Shown: positions 1 through 4,445 of the stretch, in pieces
How the letters are laid out: every line of letters starts with the position of its first letter
Numbering within the stretch: position 1 is the stretch's first letter
NCBI GenBank assembly: GCA_021796055.1
Contig: JAJYOS010000444.1
Span: 1-5,881, forward strand
Source of the DNA: Bacteroidota bacterium
Lineage (GTDB): Bacteria; Bacteroidota; Kryptoniia; Kryptoniales; JAKASW01
Reading direction: 5' to 3'
Length of the DNA stretch: 5,881 nt
Translations under genes and position numbers: made by a program
Notes under the pieces: generated by a model
Database searches by the model: none
Told to the model about the DNA's origin: nothing
Seen by the model: only the letters and a program-made list of their open reading frames with translations

Positions 1-495
1 GGGTATGCCAAAGAGGCGAATGTCAAGTTCGAGGAGACCCCTGAGCCTAAAGACATTTATCAGATAGCTATCGGAGAAAAGAAAGGCAACAAACAAGCTG
101 CCATATCGGCGTTCCGGTTGATGGCCGAGGCGACCGGCGACGCGATATCAAACGCGATCACTCTCATCGACGGACTGGTTGTAATTGGCGGAGGACTCGC
201 GGGCGCTTCGTCTGTCTTCCTTCCGTATCTCGTCGACGAGATGAACAGCACTTTCACGAGCCCGAATGGCGAGAAATTCCACCGACTCGCTGCGCACGTT
301 TACAACCTTGAAAGCGAAGCGGACCGGGAGAAATTCGTACGCGGTTCGACGACAGAGTTGACGGTATACGGTTCGAATAAGAAAGTCAAGTATGACTCGG
401 AGATGAGGATAGGCGTCGGCATTTCAAAGATCGGCACAAGCAAAGCCATTGCCATCGGCGCCTATGCGTTCGCATTGAATTCAATGGACAAATAA
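1..495 (+). CDS. ROK-family sugar kinase, C-terminal part (5' end outside window)
   Basis: The reading frame is open from the first base to the TAA at 493-495, giving 164 visible residues, so the start lies off the left edge. The key feature is the ROK-type segment LVVIGGGLAGAS (visible residues 59-70), followed by the conserved end GTSKAIAIGAYAFAL (145-159). In ROK proteins (glucokinase, N-acetylglucosamine or N-acetylmannosamine kinases, NagC/Xyl repressors) the GGG loop belongs to the C-terminal ATPase lobe of the actin-like fold. The catalytic DxG and the zinc-binding cysteine cluster would lie upstream and cannot be seen. About 75 residues separate the GGG loop from the C-terminal helix, longer than in a typical 300-residue glucokinase and like the roughly 380-residue Bacteroidota members as I recall them. 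A sugar kinase is more likely than a repressor, but this fragment cannot settle that or the substrate. An intrinsic terminator follows closely, so this is the last gene of its transcript. Confidence 0.75.
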   Translation, partial: GYAKEANVKFEETPEPKDIYQIAIGEKKGNKQAAISAFRLMAEATGDAISNAITLIDGLVVIGGGLAGASSVFLPYLVDEMNSTFTSPNGEKFHRLAAHVYNLESEADREKFVRGSTTELTVYGSNKKVKYDSEMRIGVGISKIGTSKAIAIGAYAFALNSMDK

Positions 496-531
496 GAAAC
501 TCGGACGAAGCGAGCTTTTGCAATTACAAAG

Positions 532-582
532 GCCGGGCGTGACTAATGTGCTGGCGCACTTCGTCGCCCCGGCATTTTTATT
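532..582 (+). terminator. Intrinsic terminator after the ROK kinase
   Basis: The left arm GCCGGGCGTGAC (532-543) pairs with GTCGCCCCGGC (563-573), with small internal mismatches. Inside the loop a second perfect hairpin forms, GTGC (548-551) with GCAC (556-559) around TGGC. The stem is followed at once by a T-rich run (575-579, then TT at 581-582). It starts 36 bases after the kinase stop codon, a normal position for Rho-independent termination. It separates the kinase from the downstream methyltransferase. Confidence 0.85.
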
Positions 583-841
583 ATCCTCCCTGTCGCATTC
601 GTTTCGGTCATATAGTTCAATGTCACCGACAAGTTATATTTCATGCAGGAAAAGATTTGCCGAATGAAAAATCTTATTGTTTGGATCAACGCGCACACTG
701 CCGAAGAAATACACGGTAATTGTTTCTTTATGCTGATGACGTGCAAAGCCAGGAATATGAGTGAGAGCTGACGCGCCAACATCTTGATTTGCGCATCGAG
801 CCTGACAAATTCCCGCATTTTATCAACAATGTTGTGAAGAA
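583..841. other. Intergenic region before the methyltransferase
   Basis: This 259-base, AT-richer stretch holds no gene that I can support. A TATATT at 635-640 has no matching -35 at normal spacing, so I do not call a promoter, although one should exist because a terminator closes the upstream gene. A 35-codon frame (664-771, plus strand) with AGGA 13 bases upstream is possible but resembles nothing I know. Short words resembling parts of a cobalamin riboswitch (CACTGCC at 696-702, AAGCCAGGA at 746-754) occur without the rest of the consensus. Confidence 0.5.
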
Positions 842-1726
842 TTGAAATCGCTTATTGAGGCGCTCAGAAGCCGCAGGGTACTGGTTTCCGACGGTGCATG
901 GGGAACCATGCTTCAGGAACGAGGGCTTCAGCACGGTGAATGTCCGGAATTGTGGAACGTCACGCGTCGCGGCGACGTATTCGCGGTGGCGAAAGGATAC
1001 GTCGATGCGGGCGCGGACATTATTTTGACCAACAGTTTCGGCGCGTCGCCGATCAGGCTTGCCCACTTCGATCTGGAAGACCGCGCCGCGGAGCTAAACA
1101 AAGCTGCAGCGGCAATTTCAAGAGAAGCGGCAGGTGACGACGTATTCGTTCTGGGTTCGGTAGGCCCGACGGGCGTTGTTCCCATGAAGGGACACGTGAA
1201 AGATGCGGATGTATTTAACGGCTTTCGGCTCCAGGCGACCGCTCTTAAGCAAGGCGGCGTCGACGCGATTCTTATCGAGACTATGTCGGCAATCGATGAA
1301 GCTGAGATTGCCATTCGCGCGGCAAGAGACGCGACTGAGCTTGAGGTCATATGCACGTTCACTTTCGACAGGACAGCGACAGGTGATTACCGTACCATGA
1401 CGGGGGTTTCGCCCGCCGAGATGGCGAAGGCTTTGAAGGGCGCCGGAGCTTCCATTATAGGCGCGAACTGCGGCAACGGTTTTGGCCAGATGATAGACGT
1501 CGTCAGGGATTTTCGGAAAGTTGATTCGGCGACACCGCTTCTGGTCCAGGCCAACGCCGGCCTGCCGGTCGTCGAGAACGGCAAGCTTGTTTATAATGAG
1601 ACTCCGGAGATGGTCGCTCTCAAAGCTCGCACGCTGATGGAGTGCGGCGCGAATATCATCGGTGGCTGTTGTGGGACGACACCCTCTCACATCCGCGCGA
1701 TCGTGAAGGAACTCAAGATGTCTTGA
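842..1726 (+). CDS. Homocysteine S-methyltransferase, MetH N-terminal domain type, stand-alone
   Basis: This 294-residue protein covers one complete homocysteine-binding TIM barrel (pfam02574). The start of the barrel is DGAWGTMLQERG (residues 17-28), the MetH form of the motif. ILTNSFGAS (61-69) follows, then GPTG (108-111) and ANAGLP (237-242). The three cysteines that bind the catalytic zinc are visible: Cys210 in GANCGNG and Cys276-Cys277 in GGCCGTT. Their spacing is close to that of characterised MetH proteins. The zinc activates homocysteine thiolate, which takes a methyl group from methylcobalamin, or from S-methylmethionine or betaine in related families. The folate, cap and B12 domains of full MetH are absent and no such gene follows here. 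It may therefore be half of a split methionine synthase or work with a separate corrinoid protein. The start is TTG at 842: an in-frame stop lies at 803-805, no ATG occurs before the conserved motif, and the nearest purine-rich stretch (GAAGA, 836-840) is too close for a good ribosome site. The enzyme is cytoplasmic. Confidence 0.88.
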   Translation: MKSLIEALRSRRVLVSDGAWGTMLQERGLQHGECPELWNVTRRGDVFAVAKGYVDAGADIILTNSFGASPIRLAHFDLEDRAAELNKAAAAISREAAGDDVFVLGSVGPTGVVPMKGHVKDADVFNGFRLQATALKQGGVDAILIETMSAIDEAEIAIRAARDATELEVICTFTFDRTATGDYRTMTGVSPAEMAKALKGAGASIIGANCGNGFGQMIDVVRDFRKVDSATPLLVQANAGLPVVENGKLVYNETPEMVALKARTLMECGANIIGGCCGTTPSHIRAIVKELKMS

Positions 1727-1840
1727 GACTCCGCCAGAGGTAATTGGGGAGGCTGTTTTCGCACTCTCGATCGTTTCAGTAGCCTTCATTTCGACTCGGG
1801 GTAGGAGTTGATGCGCGCTTCCAAGAGGATGCGATCGAGT

Positions 1841-1856
1841 GTTATCGAACGCTAAC
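1841..1856. promoter_or_regulatory. Dyad-symmetric candidate operator upstream of the -35 box
   Basis: The 16-base site GTTATCGAACGCTAAC is an imperfect palindrome: six of the eight half-site positions match their partners, giving half-sites of the form GTTAnCG. It ends 12 bases before the TTGACA at 1869, where a transcription factor could activate or repress. Palindromes with central CG steps are common for LacI-family regulators of sugar genes, but assigning a regulator would be speculation. Confidence 0.3.
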
Positions 1857-1868
1857 CGCATAATTCAT

Positions 1869-1897
1869 TTGACATGCTGAGCTATTCTTTGTAATAT
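1869..1897 (+). promoter_or_regulatory. Sigma70-type promoter for the transporter gene
   Basis: A perfect -35 hexamer TTGACA (1869-1874) is followed after exactly 17 bases by TAATAT (1892-1897), which matches four of six -10 positions including the key first A and last T. Transcription would start near 1904. This gives a leader of about 240 bases before the transporter start at 2144, with no other gene between. The hexamers and spacing are seen directly; activity and target gene are inferred. Confidence 0.6.
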
Positions 1898-1900
1898 GAA

Positions 1901-1928
1901 TTCGGTTCAAGAATTTCTCTGAACCGAA
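1901..1928. promoter_or_regulatory. Perfect 9-bp inverted repeat at the predicted transcription start
   Basis: TTCGGTTCA (1901-1909) and TGAACCGAA (1920-1928) are exact reverse complements separated by 10 bases. The centres of the arms are about two helical turns apart (19 bp), as expected for a dimeric repressor. The site begins three bases after the -10 element and covers the predicted start, a classic repressor position. It could instead form a hairpin at the 5' end of the mRNA. No T run follows, so it is not a terminator. Confidence 0.5.
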
Positions 1929-2107
1929 AGAACGGGCATCTACAAGACGAACAAGCTTCACGTCGTCAGGACTTAAACAGCGGGCTAAGTAAAAGGGCAT
2001 GCATTTATCGTGGGAAAGCTTTGTAGTTATCCATTCCATCGATATCCGTATTCGGAATTTCAAAACCCCATTTACTTCTCCCTCAGCCGTCATTTCTCAC
2101 ATGCCGA

Positions 2108-2129
2108 GACGCGTTCGTACATTCGCGTC
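2108..2129 (+). promoter_or_regulatory. GC-rich hairpin just before the transporter ribosome binding site
   Basis: GACGCG (2108-2113) pairs perfectly with CGCGTC (2124-2129) around a 10-base loop. The stem ends five bases before the Shine-Dalgarno sequence at 2134-2140. In the mRNA it could affect ribosome access or protect the 5' region. A 6-bp stem can also arise by chance, so function is unproven. Confidence 0.3.
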
Positions 2130-2133
2130 AAAT

Positions 2134-2140
2134 GAGGAGA
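2134..2140 (+). promoter_or_regulatory. Shine-Dalgarno sequence deciding the transporter start
   Basis: GAGGAGA at 2134-2140 lies three bases before the ATG at 2144 (AGGAG to ATG spacing is four bases, slightly short). The alternative in-frame ATG at 2132 overlaps this purine run and has no SD of its own, so I choose 2144. A clear SD argues against a typical Bacteroidia genome, where SD sites are rare. Confidence 0.65.
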
Positions 2141-2143
2141 CAC

Positions 2144-3445
2144 ATGGAAAACGGAATTCCGGAATTTGATGGAAACAACCCGGGGCTCGCTTCAGATGCG
2201 AGATCTGGCTATTATCGGTGGGTTGTCTGCGGCCTGCTGTTCCTTGCGACAACCATCAACTATATAGACAGGGCTGTGCTCGGTATACTCGCGCCGGTGT
2301 TGCAGAAGAGTATCGGTTGGAACCAGATCGAGTACGGTTACATCATCGCCGCCTTCACGGCTGCATATGCAATCGGACTCCTGTTCGTGGGGAGGTTCAT
2401 CGATTGGGTGGGCACCAAGAAGGGATATTCGGTCTCGATGGTTGTGTGGAGCGTGTCTGCTGTGGCGCATGCTTTTGCGGGAACGGCCTTCGGTTTCGGC
2501 GTGGCGAGGTTTGCTCTCGGTCTCGGAGAGTCGGGAAATTTTCCTGCCGCGATCAAGGCGACCGCCGAATGGTTCCCCAAGAGAGAGAGGGCGCTGGCCA
2601 CGGGTCTATTCAATTCCGGTCCCAATGTCGGCACAATCGTCGCCCTTGTGCTTGTACCGTGGATGACGCTGACATGGAGCTGGCGCGAAGCATTCATCTT
2701 CACTGGACTTCTCGGGTTCATATCGCTCGCGCTATGGCTGTGGTTCTTTGAGACGCCAGAAAAACAGAAAAGGGTCAGCAAGGCTGAGGTGGCGTACATT
2801 CATAGCGATCCGCCTGAGCCATCTGCCGAAAAGGTACCATGGCTGAAGTTGCTCAAACACAGAGAGTCATGGGCGTTCGTTATCGGCAAGTTCCTCACCG
2901 ATCCGATCTGGTGGTTCTATCTCTACTGGCTGCCGAGTTTTCTAAACCAGAGATACAACCTTGATCTTGCTCACCTCGGTTTCCCTCTTATAGTGATATA
3001 CACGATGGTGACCGTTGGGAGCATCGGCGGCGGCTGGATGTCCGGCGCCTTCATAAAGAGAGGCTGGAGCATCAACAAGGGGAGGAAAGCGACGATGCTC
3101 CTCAGCGCCGTCCTGATAGTGCCGATCGTATTCGCCGCTTCAGTGTCTGAATGGTGGGCTGTCGTGTTGATCGGGTTGGCTGCCGCCTCTCACCAGAGCT
3201 GGTCGGCAAACCTTTTCACTACCGCCTCGGATATGTTTCCAAAGAGGGCGGTCGGCTCAATCGTCGGCCTTGGCGGAATGGCGGGGGCAATCGGCGGAGT
3301 ATTGATTGCCGGCGTGGCCGGGTTTGTGCTCGAGTTAACGGGAAGCTACCTCCCGCTTTTCATTATTGCCGGGAGTGTCTATCTGCTGGCTCTGCTAATC
3401 ATTCATCTGCTCGTTCCGGAGATAAAAGAAGTTGAGATGGTCTGA
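2144..3445 (+). CDS. Major facilitator transporter, ExuT/GudP/DgoT-like (hexuronate or sugar-acid:H+ symporter)
   Basis: This 433-residue inner-membrane protein has the length and twelve-helix pattern of the anion:cation symporter branch of the MFS. Helix 1 carries NYIDR (residues 39-43). Loop 2-3 has motif A, GRFIDWVGTKKG (83-94). Helix 4 has ARFALGLGESGNFP (121-134). A charged cytoplasmic loop (about 204-242) divides the two six-helix halves. In E. coli DgoT, Asp46-Arg47 and Arg126/Glu133 serve proton coupling and substrate binding; Asp42-Arg43, Arg122 and Glu129 here have the equivalent motifs and the same seven-residue Arg-Glu spacing, so proton-driven symport of a carboxylated sugar is likely. 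The second half has WWFYLYWLPSFL (256-267), typical of the family. The substrate (glucuronate, galacturonate, galactonate or glucarate) cannot be told, and no catabolic enzyme lies beside it. It appears to be transcribed alone. Starting at the ATG at 2132 would add four residues; I prefer 2144 for its ribosome site. Confidence 0.9.
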   Translation: MENGIPEFDGNNPGLASDARSGYYRWVVCGLLFLATTINYIDRAVLGILAPVLQKSIGWNQIEYGYIIAAFTAAYAIGLLFVGRFIDWVGTKKGYSVSMVVWSVSAVAHAFAGTAFGFGVARFALGLGESGNFPAAIKATAEWFPKRERALATGLFNSGPNVGTIVALVLVPWMTLTWSWREAFIFTGLLGFISLALWLWFFETPEKQKRVSKAEVAYIHSDPPEPSAEKVPWLKLLKHRESWAFVIGKFLTDPIWWFYLYWLPSFLNQRYNLDLAHLGFPLIVIYTMVTVGSIGGGWMSGAFIKRGWSINKGRKATMLLSAVLIVPIVFAASVSEWWAVVLIGLAAASHQSWSANLFTTASDMFPKRAVGSIVGLGGMAGAIGGVLIAGVAGFVLELTGSYLPLFIIAGSVYLLALLIIHLLVPEIKEVEMV

Positions 3446-3470
3446 ATCTATTTCATGATAAACCGGAGAG

Positions 3471-3505
3471 GGGCTTCCATAGGAGTTCATGCGAAGCCCA
3501 TGAAC
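3471..3505. repeat. Overlapping inverted repeats after the transporter
   Basis: GGGCTTC (3471-3477) pairs perfectly with GAAGCCC (3493-3499), and GTTCATG (3485-3491) with CATGAAC (3499-3505). A third option pairs AAGCC (3494-3498) with GGCTT (3506-3510). The stems share arms or loops. The first two have pseudoknot order, but with no linker between arms simultaneous formation is unlikely, so these look like competing hairpins. The cluster begins 26 bases after the transporter stop and could shape its mRNA end, but no T run follows. Confidence 0.55.
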
Positions 3506-3550
3506 GGCTTTCAGGACTCGCGGACCGAACGATCCAACGGCTTCAAGACT
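3503..3550. repeat. Imperfect direct repeat of about 15 bases
   Basis: AACGGCTTTCAGGACT (3503-3518) recurs as AACGGCTTCAAGACT (3536-3550), differing by one missing T and one G-to-A change. The copies start 33 bases apart, in the gap between the convergent genes. It may be a decayed local duplication; no function is evident. Confidence 0.5.
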
Positions 3551-3571
3551 TTCGTATGAATTTCTTCTGGA

Positions 3572-3627
3572 AGAATATTGCTTGAGTGAGAGGCCCTTCG
3601 CCCCGTGGCTTGGGGGTGAGGTATTCT
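3572..3627. repeat. Small GC-rich REP-like element bounded by 6-bp inverted ends
   Basis: AGAATA (3572-3577) and TATTCT (3622-3627) are exact reverse complements enclosing a GC-rich core. On the minus strand the core reads CCTCACCCCCAAGCC then ACGGGGCGAAGGGCC, which resembles the dispersed intergenic CCTCACCCC-type palindromic repeats of many genomes. No target-site duplication is visible. It lies between convergent genes, where such repeats often sit. The resemblance is from memory and unproven; on the minus strand it ends six bases beyond the batE stop codon. Confidence 0.35.
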
Positions 3628-3632
3628 AACTT

Positions 3633-4445
3633 TCATATGGTTGCAATGTCGCCCTTCTGTATCCATCCCTCTTTCCCGTCCTCGAGCTTTATGTCTATCC
3701 AATCACCGACGCTGTTCAGTTCTCTAACTTTCAGCCCTTCGTGGATTATGAACGCGTCGTTGCTCGTTTCGTCCGGTGAGAGTTTTACCGGCGCGCTTTG
3801 CGCGATCACGATGGCGCTTTTAACATTCATCTCCCTGTTCAGCTTCACGGCAAGAAGGGTAGACGTCACTATGAGAAGGATTATGGAGACGAAACCCGTA
3901 TAGACTGCGAATCTCTGGAGGCCTCCTCTTCTGGCGAAGAAATAGAGGCCGATGGAGAGAAGGAGAATTATGTAGAAGATATAAACCGTAAGAGTCCATC
4001 CGGTGATCGAGAGGGCGGCGAGAATGCTTTCCCACCATTCGAAGAGGAAGAACTGCGGCAGCGCCTCAATCTTATCGATCGTCCTGGCGTTTGCGATCTT
4101 CAGGTTGTGGATCACGTCGCCATTGCCGGGCGAGAGCCGGAGCGCTTTCTCGTAATAGAGAATGGCCAGCCCGAGTTTTCCCTCGCGGTAGTAGGAATCG
4201 CCGAGGTTGTAATATAGCGACGTCCCTTCAAACCCAGCGCTGATCATTTCCTGATACGCGTCAACCGCCTTGTCGTATTGCTTGTCCTGGTAATATTTGT
4301 TTCCCTGTGCCATGACGTTTTTCGCTTCCGACTTAGACATTGCCTGGGAAGCGATCGACATGCCGGGAAGAACCAGCGACACTGCGGCCGCGATTATAGC
4401 GATTGTCACGCAAGCGGGCAAACTCTTTAAGATCGTCTCACGCAT
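3633..4445 (-). CDS. batE: BatE-like protein of the Bat (aerotolerance) operon: TPR, two membrane helices, SH3-like domain
   Basis: This is a 270-residue envelope protein. Residues 11-31 form a hydrophobic signal peptide or anchor. Two tetratricopeptide repeats follow (about 43-76 and 77-110), with typical signatures GNKYYQDKQYDKAVDAY and LYYNLGDSYYREGKLG, so the domain probably binds proteins in the periplasm. Hydrophobic helices span about 150-170 and 179-200. The C-terminal 60 residues look like a bacterial SH3 domain, ending GDWIDIKLEDGKEGWI (247-262). This order, directly after batD, is the hallmark of BatE. Bat proteins were linked to oxygen tolerance in Bacteroides fragilis; their biochemical role remains unclear, and a membrane complex with the von Willebrand A-domain proteins BatA/BatB is usually proposed. 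The ATG (4445-4443) overlaps the end of batD by eight bases, and a weak GGTGAAG ribosome site lies inside batD, so translational coupling is likely. It appears to be the last operon gene, as no minus-strand frame follows. Confidence 0.87.
   Translation of the reverse strand: MRETILKSLPACVTIAIIAAAVSLVLPGMSIASQAMSKSEAKNVMAQGNKYYQDKQYDKAVDAYQEMISAGFEGTSLYYNLGDSYYREGKLGLAILYYEKALRLSPGNGDVIHNLKIANARTIDKIEALPQFFLFEWWESILAALSITGWTLTVYIFYIILLLSIGLYFFARRGGLQRFAVYTGFVSIILLIVTSTLLAVKLNREMNVKSAIVIAQSAPVKLSPDETSNDAFIIHEGLKVRELNSVGDWIDIKLEDGKEGWIQKGDIATI

Larger units (their letters stand above)
1727..2131. other. Long intergenic control region before the transporter
   Basis: These 405 bases contain no convincing gene on either strand. 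The minus-strand frame at 1842-2093 has no recognisable motif or good ribosome site and runs through the promoter and dyad elements, so I treat it as chance. The region holds a sigma70-like promoter, two dyad-symmetric sites and a hairpin, listed separately. No intrinsic terminator for the upstream methyltransferase is evident: nothing after 1726 combines a strong stem with a T run. CACTCTCGATCG (1762-1773) is nearly complementary to CGATCGAGTG (1832-1841), apart from a 2-base bulge; its role is unknown. Confidence 0.6.

Noticed and set aside
696..754. Cobalamin riboswitch
   Set aside because: Only short fragments match; the GGGAA core, GCTG/CCCGC segment and the ACCTGCC half of the B12 box are missing, so it is not called.
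543..818. 91-codon minus-strand frame between kinase and methyltransferase
   Set aside because: It ends inside the terminator hairpin and its translation resembles no known protein family.
1118..1861. 247-codon minus-strand frame opposite the methyltransferase
   Set aside because: Shadow frame: the plus strand encodes all the catalytic motifs and zinc cysteines of a known family.
1883..1891. Bacteroidetes-type -7 box (TAnnTTTG)
   Set aside because: TATTCTTTG has one base too many between TA and TTTG, and no TTG lies at the right distance upstream; the TTGACA/TAATAT pair fits better.
1842..2093. 83-codon minus-strand frame in the long intergenic region
   Set aside because: No recognisable motif, weak ribosome site, and it runs through the promoter and dyad elements; likely chance.
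2132..2134. ATG at 2132 as the transporter start
   Set aside because: It overlaps the Shine-Dalgarno sequence that serves the ATG at 2144 and has no SD of its own.
3471..3505. Intrinsic terminator for the transporter
   Set aside because: Stems are present but no T run follows on either strand, so I list it as inverted repeats only.
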